From contig NZ_FOXV01000003.1 of assembly GCF_900115815.1 (NCBI RefSeq), forward strand, positions 186,001 through 250,000: a DNA stretch of 64,000 nucleotides. Direction: 5' to 3'. The notes under the pieces were generated by a model. It saw only the letters and a list, made by a program, of their open reading frames with translations. It did no database searches and was not told the DNA's origin. This document shows, piece after piece, positions 44,373 through 53,123 of the stretch. The first letter of the stretch is position 1, and each line of letters opens with the position of its first letter. A program made the position numbers and the translations under genes. The stretch comes from Roseivivax halotolerans. Its GTDB lineage: Bacteria; Pseudomonadota; Alphaproteobacteria; Rhodobacterales; Rhodobacteraceae.

Positions 44373-45434
44373 ATGAGCGGCGTCACGCTTGAAAAGGCCG
44401 TCAAGAAATACGGCGAAGTGCAGGTCATTCACGGGCTGGACCTCGAGATCGCGGAGGGCGAGTTCTGCGTCTTCGTCGGCCCCTCGGGCTGCGGCAAGTC
44501 CACGCTGTTGCGGATGATCGCCGGGCTTGAGGAGACGAGCGGCGGCAAGATCCATATCGGCGCGCGGGACGTGACCCGCGTCGATCCCTCGGACCGGGGT
44601 GTCGCGATGGTGTTCCAGACCTACGCGCTCTATCCGCACATGACCGTCGAGGAAAACATGGGCTTCGGGCTGCGGATGACCGGCCATCCCAAGGCCGAGA
44701 TCCGTGAAAAAGTGAGCGAGGCCGCGCGTATCCTCAAGCTCGAGGATTACCTCAAGCGTAAGCCAAAGGCGCTTTCGGGCGGGCAGCGCCAGCGCGTCGC
44801 CATCGGCCGCGCCATCGTGCGCGGGCCCGAGGTATTCCTTTTCGACGAGCCGCTCTCCAACCTCGATGCGGAGCTGCGCGTCGACATGCGGGTGGAGATC
44901 GCGCGCCTGCACAAGGAGATCGGCGCGACGATGATCTATGTCACGCACGACCAGGTCGAGGCGATGACGCTCGCCGACAAGATCGTGGTGCTGCGCGCAG
45001 GGCATATCGAGCAGGTCGGCAGCCCGATGCATCTTTACAACGACCCCGACAACCGCTTCGTCGCGGGGTTCATCGGCTCGCCCTCGATGAACTTTCTCGA
45101 AGGCACCGTGAGCGGCGGAAAGGTTCATTGCCCGCTCTTGGGCGAGACGGCGATAGACGCCCATGTCGCCCTGCCCTCCGAAGGCTCCCGCGTGCTGGTG
45201 GGGCTTCGTCCGCAAGTTCTGTCGGTGGAGGAAGGACCCTCGCCTCTCAAGCTCGATATCCGAGAGCGCTTGGGCGGGGTCGCCTATGACTACCTCGTCG
45301 ACGGCAAGGACGCCCGGATCGTGGTGGAGACCCGCGCGGACGAAGAAATCCCGGAAGGCACCGAGGTGCGGCTGGTCTTCGATCCAGCCGACGCGATGTT
45401 CTTCGATGGCGAAACCGAGGCGCGGCTGCGCTAG
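44373..45434 (+). CDS. Sugar ABC transporter ATP-binding protein (MalK/UgpC type)
   Basis: 353 residues. Walker [12 protein letters not shown] near residue 38, Q-loop [13 protein letters not shown], signature [14 protein letters not shown], Walker [14 protein letters not shown], switch His in [11 protein letters not shown], and a C-terminal OB/TOBE domain from about residue 240. It serves the importer encoded across the divergent promoter, or is shared with other CUT1 systems, as MsmK-type ATPases are. It overlaps the convergent esterase gene by 4 bases. Confidence 0.94.
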   Translation: MSGVTLEKAVKKYGEVQVIHGLDLEIAEGEFCVFVGPSGCGKSTLLRMIAGLEETSGGKIHIGARDVTRVDPSDRGVAMVFQTYALYPHMTVEENMGFGLRMTGHPKAEIREKVSEAARILKLEDYLKRKPKALSGGQRQRVAIGRAIVRGPEVFLFDEPLSNLDAELRVDMRVEIARLHKEIGATMIYVTHDQVEAMTLADKIVVLRAGHIEQVGSPMHLYNDPDNRFVAGFIGSPSMNFLEGTVSGGKVHCPLLGETAIDAHVALPSEGSRVLVGLRPQVLSVEEGPSPLKLDIRERLGGVAYDYLVDGKDARIVVETRADEEIPEGTEVRLVFDPADAMFFDGETEARLR

Positions 45435-46264
45435 CGGGCGAGCCCCTCGAACCAGTCGAGCGCCATCGGCGCCCAGCCCGGCGGAATGCCGTGCCCTCCA
45501 TCGTAGAGCGCGAAGTCGAGCCGTCCGGCTTCGCAGGCCGTCCAGCTTTTGCGCCAATAGGTCTCGTCGGCCGAGAAATCGTTCGCCTGCAGACGGCAGC
45601 CATTGGTCTCGCGCCAGATCCGCATCGCGTCCCAGACATCGCCCTGCACGACCGCGCCATCGGCCTGTGGGCTGTCGCCCCTGAGAAGCCGCCCTTCGAG
45701 CGGCACTGTCCCATCGCGCCAGCCATGCGTGTGGAGGAGCGCCACCGGCCCTGCGCATTCCGCCGGGTGCGGCCGCCAAAAACTGCCCGCGACGGGCGCA
45801 TAGGCCATGAACGCCCCTGGCGTGGCGCAGGCAAGATACGAGACCATCGAGCCGCCGATGGAAAAGCCCGCCAGCAGCATCGCATCCGCGTCGAGGTCGA
45901 ACCGCGCCGCCGCGTCGTCCCGCACCTCGGCGAGGAAGGCCACCTCGTCGCGGGGACCGGGCCGTTCGGGCTGGAAACCCCAGGTGCGCCCGTTCCGCCC
46001 CTCTCGCGGCACACCGTCGGGTGCGATCACCGCGTAGCCCCGCGAGGTCGCCTCCTCGATGATGCCGCGCATGGTCAGCGTGCCTTCGCCGCTCGATCCC
46101 CAGCCATGCAGGAAGACGAGCGCAGGCGCGCCGACGGCATCTTCGGGAAGTTCGATGTGATAGGTGCCGCCCTCGGTCTCGCACGGCCCCTCCGCGGTGC
46201 CGCAAGCGGCATGGAGGCTTGCGGGAAGCAGGCAGATGGCGAGGATCGCGAAAGAGCGCAGCAT
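45431..46264 (-). CDS. Secreted esterase of the polyhydroxybutyrate-depolymerase-like (LpqC) family
   Basis: 277 residues with a signal peptide ([19 protein letters not shown]). Alpha/beta-hydrolase: oxyanion [11 protein letters not shown], nucleophile elbow [11 protein letters not shown] (GxSxG) near residue 135, acid in [11 protein letters not shown], and His in [11 protein letters not shown]. Similar enzymes include feruloyl esterases and PHB depolymerases, so the natural ester is uncertain. It may remove acyl groups from plant galactans, which would fit the neighbouring locus, but it is convergent with it and not in the operon. Confidence 0.85.
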   Translation of the reverse strand: MLRSFAILAICLLPASLHAACGTAEGPCETEGGTYHIELPEDAVGAPALVFLHGWGSSGEGTLTMRGIIEEATSRGYAVIAPDGVPREGRNGRTWGFQPERPGPRDEVAFLAEVRDDAAARFDLDADAMLLAGFSIGGSMVSYLACATPGAFMAYAPVAGSFWRPHPAECAGPVALLHTHGWRDGTVPLEGRLLRGDSPQADGAVVQGDVWDAMRIWRETNGCRLQANDFSADETYWRKSWTACEAGRLDFALYDGGHGIPPGWAPMALDWFEGLAR

Positions 46265-46283
46265 GACGAGTCCCCGATCAGGT

Positions 46284-46311
46284 CCAGCAGCCGAAACATT
46301 CCGGCTGCTGG
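46284..46311 (-). terminator. Strong hairpin after the YHS gene
   Basis: CCAGCAGCCG (46284-46293) pairs perfectly over 10 bases with CGGCTGCTGG (46302-46311), 8-base loop, 19 bases beyond the YHS-gene stop. No T-tract follows on the minus strand, so it may be a Rho-assisted end or an mRNA-stabilising stem. Confidence 0.5.
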
Positions 46312-46330
46312 AGAAGGTAGAGCGGCGCCT

Positions 46331-46849
46331 TTACTCGGACAGCGGCGCAGCGGAGGAGAATTGCGGGATCGTGTTGCCCGACGCGCCATCGGGCTCGATG
46401 CCCGGCCAGTTGCCCTCGGCCAGATCGATGTTTCCGGGAATGTCCTCCTCCCAGAAGCTCACCACGTTCTCGGTTATGTTGAGGTAAAGCTCGCCGTCCA
46501 CGATCCGCCATAGATACGGATTTCCCGGCACCTTACCGCCCTTCGCAACGCCGTAGGCACAATGCCCGTCGTATTGCGGCAAGAAGGCTTCGGGGTCAGC
46601 AAGGAACCTCTCGCGATTCTCCTCTGACGAGAAGGCGAAGGTCGCTCCGTTATGCTCGGCCGTGAGGCTCGCGCGTCCGGGAACCGGGTCGGGCTGCGCC
46701 TCGCCCACAGCGCTCTGCGGCAGGTCGAAATAGGCCACGACGTCGTAACCGGAGACGGCAAAGCCGGTTTCGTCGACATATTGCTCACCGGCGAACGCGG
46801 TCGCTGGCAGGAGGGCCGCAAAGGCCAAGGCTAAGGATGTCATGCGCAT
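46331..46849 (-). CDS. Exported YHS domain protein
   Basis: 172 residues. Signal peptide (TSLALAFAALLPATAFAG), then a YHS-type domain: GFAVSGYDVVAYFDL at the start, HNGATFAFSSEENRERFLADPEAFLPQYDGHCAYGVA in the middle. YHS domains are associated with metal binding; the C-terminal HC pair is visible. The ATG at 46849 has AGGAAAG upstream. Function of these periplasmic YHS proteins is not established. Stands alone between esterase and opg operon. Confidence 0.82.
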   Translation of the reverse strand: MRMTSLALAFAALLPATAFAGEQYVDETGFAVSGYDVVAYFDLPQSAVGEAQPDPVPGRASLTAEHNGATFAFSSEENRERFLADPEAFLPQYDGHCAYGVAKGGKVPGNPYLWRIVDGELYLNITENVVSFWEEDIPGNIDLAEGNWPGIEPDGASGNTIPQFSSAAPLSE

Positions 46850-46977
46850 CAAATCATCTTTCCTGTTGGGTCGATGATCCGATGGTGCACCCGAAGCTGC
46901 CCCTGCGTCAGCCCGCCTCCGCGCTTCGTGAGGATACGTGCGCGGCGCCGGGCGATTGTTACAGGAAAGGGCCTTTT

Positions 46978-48867
46978 TTACTCGGCGGCGATCAATACGG
47001 GCTCTTCTTCGGCGAGCGCAGATTTCAGACGGGCGCGCTCCGCACGGGCACGGGTCTGCACGCGCGGCTCGCGGAGCGAGAGCGGCGTCTCAAGTCGCAG
47101 CGCCGCAACGCCAAGCTCGTCGACCTTGAGCGAGGACGCCCAGGACAGAACCGGCGCGAGAGCGAGGCTGGTCGCCACCGGGAGAAGCCAGAGCGACAAA
47201 AGCCCCGCGGCCATCCCGTAGACCATGCCCGCACCGAGCACTGTCTCTAGCCAGTGGAAGCGCAGCACCGTCGACCAGTCGTAATGCGTTGTGCCGCGCG
47301 ATTGCGGAGTCCAGGCGTTCGGTTTGCCCAGAAGCGCGCGCATGACGGCTTGCGTCTGCTGCACCATGAGGATCGGCGCATAGAGGATCGCGAGCCCGAT
47401 TTCGACGGCGGTCGTCGCCACGAAACGTCCGGTGCCGCCATAGAGCTTCACCACGCCCCGCGAGGCTGCCAGAAGTCCGGCGGCGACGATCTTAGGCAGA
47501 AGCAGCATCGTGTAGATGAAGACAAGGAACCACACACCGTCGATCTGGCTGACCTGCGGCCAGACGGGGTGGAAGGGGTTCGAGGGCGAGAAGTAGCTCA
47601 CCGGATCCTTCGTCAGCGGCAGAAACGCCGACCAGACGACGAGAAGCACGAACCAAGCGGGCGAAAGAAGATAGGCGAACGCCCCCTGCAAGAGATGAAA
47701 GCGCGAGATCGGGTGGAAACCGCGCGCACCCAGGATACGCAGATGCTGCAGGTTGCCCTGGCACCAGCGCCGGTCCCGGATGACGTAATCGATGAGAGAA
47801 GATGGCGTCTCCTCGAACGAGCCGCCCAGCCGCGGCAGGAAGCGGACGGCCCAGCCCGCGCGGCGCAACATCCCGGCTTCGACGAAATCGTGGCTCAGGA
47901 TGAGCTGATCCTGACCGCCTCGCCCTTTCAGATGCGGAAGCTGCGCGCTGTCTGCGAAGGCACGGGTGCGGATGATGGCATTGTGCCCCCAGTAATTGCC
48001 TTCGCTCTGCGACCAGAGGGCAAGTCCTTCGGCCAGAAGCCAACCATAGACCGAGGTTGCGAATTGCTGCATCCGGCCGAAAAGCGTTTCGGCGGAGATA
48101 AGGACCGGGAAAGATTGAATGAGGCCGGCGCTTGGATCGCGCGACAAGGCGTCCGAAAGCTGACGGATGCCCGCACCCGTCATCAGGCTGTCCGCGTCAA
48201 GGACGATCATCGCATCCCAAGCGGCTCCGTATTCGGTGATCCACCCGTTGATATTGCCGACCTTCTTGTCGGTGTTGACTTCGCGCCGGCGGTAGAAGAC
48301 GGGAATCTCACGGCCGATTTCGGCGCGCAGGTGACGGATGGCGCGCGCCTCGTCCTCGGCGATCTGAGGATCCTGCGTGTCCGAAAGAATGAAGAAGGCG
48401 TAATCGTCGGACCGGCGCCCTTGCTCGAGTTCCCGCCGCATGGCCGCGACGTTGCCCATCACGTCGGAGGGATTCTCGTTATAGACGGGGACCAGAAGCG
48501 CGATCCGCTGAGCCGCACCGCGTGCCCGCCGCTCGGCCCGCTTGCCGAGGATGAGCCGCAGGACAGCGAGCAGAACCGCCGACACCGACAGCGACACCCA
48601 TACGAAGGTGAGACCGATCAGGAGGGTGACAAGCCCTTCCTGGAACGTGAACCCGGTCAGACCGAACCAGTTCACGATCCCGACGACCAGAGACAGCGTG
48701 ATCAGGAGCGCCGGACCGAACGCCCCGACACGCCAAGCGATATCGCGCATCGTCCAGCGTCCGGGATGACGCTCCGGCGTCGGGCACGTCCCGAAGCTCT
48801 GCTTTCGCATCGCCAAAGGCGTGCGCGGAGGCATCATTGACGCGTAGTCGCTGTTCATTCCGTCCAT
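46978..48867 (-). CDS. opgH: Osmoregulated periplasmic glucan glucosyltransferase OpgH (MdoH)
   Basis: 629-residue inner-membrane GT2 enzyme that builds the beta-glucan backbone from UDP-glucose. Membrane helices flank a cytosolic catalytic domain: ALLVPVYNENPSDVMGN, donor Asp in SDTQDPQ, metal DxD in IVLDADSLM, and QxxRW-type RRWCQGNLQH, followed by several C-terminal helices. Shorter than E. coli OpgH (about 850) at both ends, as in other alphaproteobacteria. Overlaps opgG by 13 bases. Confidence 0.93.
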   Translation of the reverse strand: MDGMNSDYASMMPPRTPLAMRKQSFGTCPTPERHPGRWTMRDIAWRVGAFGPALLITLSLVVGIVNWFGLTGFTFQEGLVTLLIGLTFVWVSLSVSAVLLAVLRLILGKRAERRARGAAQRIALLVPVYNENPSDVMGNVAAMRRELEQGRRSDDYAFFILSDTQDPQIAEDEARAIRHLRAEIGREIPVFYRRREVNTDKKVGNINGWITEYGAAWDAMIVLDADSLMTGAGIRQLSDALSRDPSAGLIQSFPVLISAETLFGRMQQFATSVYGWLLAEGLALWSQSEGNYWGHNAIIRTRAFADSAQLPHLKGRGGQDQLILSHDFVEAGMLRRAGWAVRFLPRLGGSFEETPSSLIDYVIRDRRWCQGNLQHLRILGARGFHPISRFHLLQGAFAYLLSPAWFVLLVVWSAFLPLTKDPVSYFSPSNPFHPVWPQVSQIDGVWFLVFIYTMLLLPKIVAAGLLAASRGVVKLYGGTGRFVATTAVEIGLAILYAPILMVQQTQAVMRALLGKPNAWTPQSRGTTHYDWSTVLRFHWLETVLGAGMVYGMAAGLLSLWLLPVATSLALAPVLSWASSLKVDELGVAALRLETPLSLREPRVQTRARAERARLKSALAEEEPVLIAAE

Positions 48868-50408
48868 CGGTAGAGCCAGACCTCAGAGAGGGGAGCATTG
48901 GGAGTTCTGAGCTGCGCACGCATCTCGCTCACCTCCGCATCACCCGGTTGAAACTTGAAACCAAGCCTCAAACCGCCTGTCTCGGGGTTTCGTTCCACGA
49001 TCGGGGCGACGATCTCCCCCTGGGAGGCCCTGACCAGCGGAATAATGCTGTCCGGGTCGGTAAGTGCCCCATTTTCAGGCGCAAAATCGATGGTGAAGCG
49101 CAAACCGCCGCCACGATCGTCACCCGCCCGCGTGTTCAGAACGCGCAGACCCTTGCCGTATTCGGCCCGCGAACTCCACGTCATGTTGTAGGAAAAAGCG
49201 CGCGACTGGCCGGACTCGAGCGGGGTGCGTGGTCGCCAATAGGCGACGATATTGTCATAGATTTCGTCATCGGTCGGGATCTCGACAAGCGTCACCTCGC
49301 CCACGCCCCACCCCTCGCCGGGTTTGATCCAAAGCGAAGGGCGACGGTGATAGAGCGCCTGAAGATCCGCGAAATCCTCGAAGTTCCGGGCCCGCTGCAT
49401 GAGGCCGAAACCGCGCGGGTTCTCGTCCTGGAAACCGCTGACCTGAAGCGTTCTGGGGTTCGCGAGCGGCCGCCAGATCGTCTCGCCGCCGCCACTCAAC
49501 ATCAAGAGCCCGTCGGAATCGTGGACCGCGGAGCGGAAATCCGAAAAGCGGTGCCGGTTCGTCTCGTCGAACTGGAACATGCTGGTGAGCGCGCCGATGC
49601 CGAAATGCGTCAGGCGATCGCGGGCGAAGATTTCGGCCTCGACCCGCATCTCGAGCGCATCTCCGGGCTGGATGGTGAACTTGTAGGCGCCGGTCGCCGA
49701 CGGGCTGTCGAGCAGCGCATGGATGATGATCTCGTCCGATCCGGCCGCGGGGCGTTCGAGCCAGAAGCGCCGGAACTCGGGGAATTCCTCTCCCGACGAC
49801 TCTGCGGTGTCGATGGCAAGGCCACGCGCGGATATCCCGTAGATCTGCCCCGCGCCGATGCCGCGGAAATAGCTCGCGCCCTGGAAGACCGCGAATTCGG
49901 TGAAGATGCCTTGCTGTTCGAGCTCGGCGCGCAGGCGAAAGCCCGAATAGCCGAGCGTCTCGTCGACCGGCAGGTCGGGGAATTGATCGGTCTTGTCGAA
50001 GACATCGAGCGAGAACAGAACCGGGCGCGCTTCCTGGCCCTCGATCACGTCGATGCGGATCGGTGTCGGGAAATAGAGGCCGGGCGCGAAGACATCCACG
50101 CGGACCGGCGTATCCTCGACATTTTCCCAGAGCGCGTTGCGAGGATCGAACCAGATCGACCGGTATTGATCGTAGCTGAGGTCGGTCCAGGCATCGGGGA
50201 TGCGCTGCGGCTCGGAATAGGGCTGCGCGGCAAGATCGGCGGCCAAAGTGCGAACATCGCTTTCGGAGAAGGGCGCGGGATCGCCAAGTTGAAGACCGGG
50301 TTCACCGGCCTCCGGCGCGGGTGCCGCCCCTTCCCCGTCCTGAGCCACGGCGCGCGTCGCCAAAAGCCCCATCAATCCTGCAAGTACGTCTCGTCTCAGC
50401 ATTGTCAT
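48855..50408 (-). CDS. opgG: Periplasmic glucan biosynthesis protein OpgG (MdoG)
   Basis: 517 residues with an exported N-terminus (LRRDVLAGLMGLLATRAVAQ); the double Arg hints at Tat export. MdoG domain signs: DLSYDQYRSIWF, FSLDVFDKTDQF, GYSGFRLRAEL, ASYFRGIGAGQIYGISARGLAI, and RPSLWIKPGEGWGVGEVTLVEIP. The family is needed for glucan release and branching and has recently been assigned glucanase activity in the related OpgD/OpgG (family knowledge). The ATG lies one base beyond the opgC stop. Confidence 0.93.
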   Translation of the reverse strand: MTMLRRDVLAGLMGLLATRAVAQDGEGAAPAPEAGEPGLQLGDPAPFSESDVRTLAADLAAQPYSEPQRIPDAWTDLSYDQYRSIWFDPRNALWENVEDTPVRVDVFAPGLYFPTPIRIDVIEGQEARPVLFSLDVFDKTDQFPDLPVDETLGYSGFRLRAELEQQGIFTEFAVFQGASYFRGIGAGQIYGISARGLAIDTAESSGEEFPEFRRFWLERPAAGSDEIIIHALLDSPSATGAYKFTIQPGDALEMRVEAEIFARDRLTHFGIGALTSMFQFDETNRHRFSDFRSAVHDSDGLLMLSGGGETIWRPLANPRTLQVSGFQDENPRGFGLMQRARNFEDFADLQALYHRRPSLWIKPGEGWGVGEVTLVEIPTDDEIYDNIVAYWRPRTPLESGQSRAFSYNMTWSSRAEYGKGLRVLNTRAGDDRGGGLRFTIDFAPENGALTDPDSIIPLVRASQGEIVAPIVERNPETGGLRLGFKFQPGDAEVSEMRAQLRTPNAPLSEVWLYRWTE

Positions 50409-50409
50409 C

Positions 50410-51624
50410 TCACTTCTTGCGCCGCCAGGGCTCGGCCTTGAACCAGCCGACGCCGTAGGCCGTTGCCGCCAGGATGGCGATACCGGCCGCGTTGATCGCG
50501 AACATGGAGACCGCATCGCGCGATACAAGGTCGAGGGCGACCCCCATGAGGCGAGCGAGGAACATCGACGTGATGAAAACGGCGAGCGATTGCTGACCGA
50601 CCTTCATGATAACGGCGAGAACCCGCCGCCAGATCTCGGGCCCGATACCGGGGCGGCCCGAGGGCTGCAACCGTGCGCCGCGCGCACCAGCCGCAACCCA
50701 GGCAAGATAGGCGAGCGAGAGGAAATGCACGTAACGCAGAAAGCCGAAATCGGTCTTCGCGATCAACAGGGCGTAATCGGAGCGCCACTCGCGGATGAGC
50801 GGCACTTCGCCGATGATCCGGAACCAGGCGAAGGGCACGATGGTCAGCACGATCACCGCCGCCAGGATCACGAGGCGTCGGTCGACCGGCGGCGCGGGCA
50901 GCCAGCCCGACATGAAGGCGAAGCCCGTGAAGAAGATGAGCTGCCAGCCGAAGGGATTGAAGAACCACTCGCGGTCCGACCACGGCTCCGCCGGGAAGGC
51001 CAGGACGTTTGCCTGCGCCAGAAGCCAGAGCGTGAGGATGAAGAGCGCGGCGAGCCCGCGATGCACGTTCGCCAGTGCGACGACGACGGGCATCATCGCA
51101 AGGATCACGAGGTACATCGGCAGGATGTCGAAATAGTTCGGCACGTAGGTCAGCGTCATCAGGCCGACGAGGTTTGTCTCGGTGCTCTTGAAGAACGGGT
51201 GGAGATTGAGCTGGCCGACATAGTCGCGCTCGAAAAGGCCAGAGGCATTGAGCGCGGCCATCGTCACGGCGATGGCGAAGAAGAGCCCGATATGCGCCCA
51301 GTAGACCTGCCAGCACCGAAACGCGACGCGCGCCGCGCCCATGAGCCAGCTCTGGTCCCGGAATACTTTTCCGAAGGCAATGGCCGAGGCCATGCCCGAG
51401 CAGAAGACGAAGATCTCGGTCGCGTCGGAAAACCCGAACCGCGCGGGGATCCAGAGACCCCAAGCATTTCCGGGGACATGGGCGATGAGGATGATGAACA
51501 TCGCGATGCCTCGGAAGAAGTCGAGGCGAGGATCGCGGCTTGTTATTGTCCGCGCGCCAAGCGCGGTGGTGGTGCGGGGCGGTTCGGTCGTCTGGGCCGT
51601 CACGGGCATCTCGGCATTGGTCAT
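50410..51624 (-). CDS. opgC: Glucan-modifying acyltransferase OpgC
   Basis: 404 residues, about ten hydrophobic segments. The N-terminal RLDFFRGIAMFIILIAHVPGN and the ATEIFVFCSGMASAIAFG stretch mark the OpgC family, which adds succinyl groups to periplasmic glucans and makes them anionic. Together with opgG and opgH it forms the operon opgC-opgG-opgH, with junctions of 1 and -13 bases. These glucans protect against low osmolarity and affect envelope and host interaction. Confidence 0.92.
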   Translation of the reverse strand: MTNAEMPVTAQTTEPPRTTTALGARTITSRDPRLDFFRGIAMFIILIAHVPGNAWGLWIPARFGFSDATEIFVFCSGMASAIAFGKVFRDQSWLMGAARVAFRCWQVYWAHIGLFFAIAVTMAALNASGLFERDYVGQLNLHPFFKSTETNLVGLMTLTYVPNYFDILPMYLVILAMMPVVVALANVHRGLAALFILTLWLLAQANVLAFPAEPWSDREWFFNPFGWQLIFFTGFAFMSGWLPAPPVDRRLVILAAVIVLTIVPFAWFRIIGEVPLIREWRSDYALLIAKTDFGFLRYVHFLSLAYLAWVAAGARGARLQPSGRPGIGPEIWRRVLAVIMKVGQQSLAVFITSMFLARLMGVALDLVSRDAVSMFAINAAGIAILAATAYGVGWFKAEPWRRKK

Positions 51625-51646
51625 AACCGCGTGATCTCTCTGCCGA

Positions 51647-53008
51647 TCACTGGGCGGCGTAAAGTGCTGCGTTGCGGCGAGCCTCGGCGATGGCGGAAAA
51701 CCGCGTATCGGCGAACCGGTCGCGATGCCCGGCGCGAAGGGCGGTCCGCTCTGTCAGAATGGCTTCCGTCCGGGCAAGTTCGCCAGCGCGCAAACCGGCG
51801 TCGATACAGATCCGTTCGAAGATATCGCGCTGCGCGTGGCTGCCCCCGATCGTCTGCATGTGCGCGCGGGCATGGCTCAGCATCTCGAAGGCGGCCTCGT
51901 ACCGGCCCTCGCCGAAGGCTTCGAGCCCGCGTGCCGCCGCTTCGCCGGGATGGGCCGCGATACGGCCGGGCTCGGTGCGCGCTTTGCCCGAAGACGCGAT
52001 CCGCGCGGAGAGGCGGTTTGCGCTATCGCGCCGACCGTCGCTCGCGAGCGCGAGCATGTAGTGCAGATCCGCAAAGACGAGGCAGCCATCGGTCAGCCGC
52101 GTCTCGGAGAGATCGGCCAGCTCGTCCCAGCGGTCGCCGCAGGCCACGCCCTCGAGCTCGAGCCGCATCAAGAGCGAGGTCGCGTTGGAGATGTCGCGGT
52201 AATCGTCCGTCTTCTCTTCGCGGATCTTGCCGTCGTAGAGCGCGAGCACCGTATCCGTCTCGCCCCGGTCGAGATGCAGGAGCGCCTTGTGCCACCAGAC
52301 ATGGAAGCGGAAGTTGTTGCAGTGGTCCCAGGCCGCTTCGTTCGCATCGAGAAGCGCGATCCCGGCATCGCTGCGATGGGTCATATCATAGACATGCGCG
52401 ACGGCGTGCAGGCCCCAGGCATCGTCGGGCGCGACCTCAAGCGCCGCCCGCCCGGCGCTTTCCGCGGCATCGTAATCGCCGGTCTCCTCGAGCGCGAAGG
52501 CATGACAGCCGAGCGTGTAGCCTCGGAGCGGGTGATCCGCGCCATGCGCTGCGAGGGTATGTTCAACGGACAGGCGCATGCCGCGCGCATCCCCGAGAAC
52601 GAAGCGGATCGCGTGACAGACCTTCATGGTCAGCGTGTCTGCGGGGTTGCGGGCCAGAACGGTCTCGAGGTGAAACACCGCCCCCGAGGGATGCCCCGAA
52701 AGCCAGGCCTCGAGCGCGGCGAGCCAGGCTGCCGCGCGCTGCGTGTCGTCTCCGCCCTCGACAGCCGCCCGCGCCCGCAGCGCCGCGTCCCGCGCCGCCT
52801 CCGTCATCTCCGACCTGCCCATGAGCATACAGAAGAGCCCTTTGGCCGCGTGGGGCAAGGCGGCATCCGGCGCGCCCTCCAGCACCCGCGCAAGATGATC
52901 GGGGGCCGCCGCGCCATGCGCGAGGAACGCGCGGATCATCGCGTTCCAGGCATCGAGCGCCGTGGCATCCCGGATCGCGATTTCGGAGCAGCATATATCG
53001 AACGTCAT
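51647..53008 (-). CDS. Tetratricopeptide repeat protein (TTC38-like)
   Basis: 453 residues, all-helical, cytosolic, with no signal peptide. Repeated helix pairs run through residues 60-420 (for example PSGAVFHLETVLARNPADTL, YDAAESAGRAALEVAPDDAW, DAGIALLDANEAAWDHC). HVYDMTHRSDAGIALL and FHVWWHKALLHLDRG match the family that includes animal TTC38. The ATG at 53008 has AGGGG upstream. It ends 22 bases before opgC, so may share that transcript. Function unknown; possibly adaptor. Confidence 0.8.
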   Translation of the reverse strand: MTFDICCSEIAIRDATALDAWNAMIRAFLAHGAAAPDHLARVLEGAPDAALPHAAKGLFCMLMGRSEMTEAARDAALRARAAVEGGDDTQRAAAWLAALEAWLSGHPSGAVFHLETVLARNPADTLTMKVCHAIRFVLGDARGMRLSVEHTLAAHGADHPLRGYTLGCHAFALEETGDYDAAESAGRAALEVAPDDAWGLHAVAHVYDMTHRSDAGIALLDANEAAWDHCNNFRFHVWWHKALLHLDRGETDTVLALYDGKIREEKTDDYRDISNATSLLMRLELEGVACGDRWDELADLSETRLTDGCLVFADLHYMLALASDGRRDSANRLSARIASSGKARTEPGRIAAHPGEAAARGLEAFGEGRYEAAFEMLSHARAHMQTIGGSHAQRDIFERICIDAGLRAGELARTEAILTERTALRAGHRDRFADTRFSAIAEARRNAALYAAQ

Positions 53009-53123
53009 GGGGAAACCCCTGAGATTGGAGTGCGAAACTCCTCTTAGTGGTGACATAGAACGGCGTCATAAAATGTCTCACCGGCGCTTTTGCGCGCGTT
53101 TGTGAAGAGCCGTCAGGGATGTT

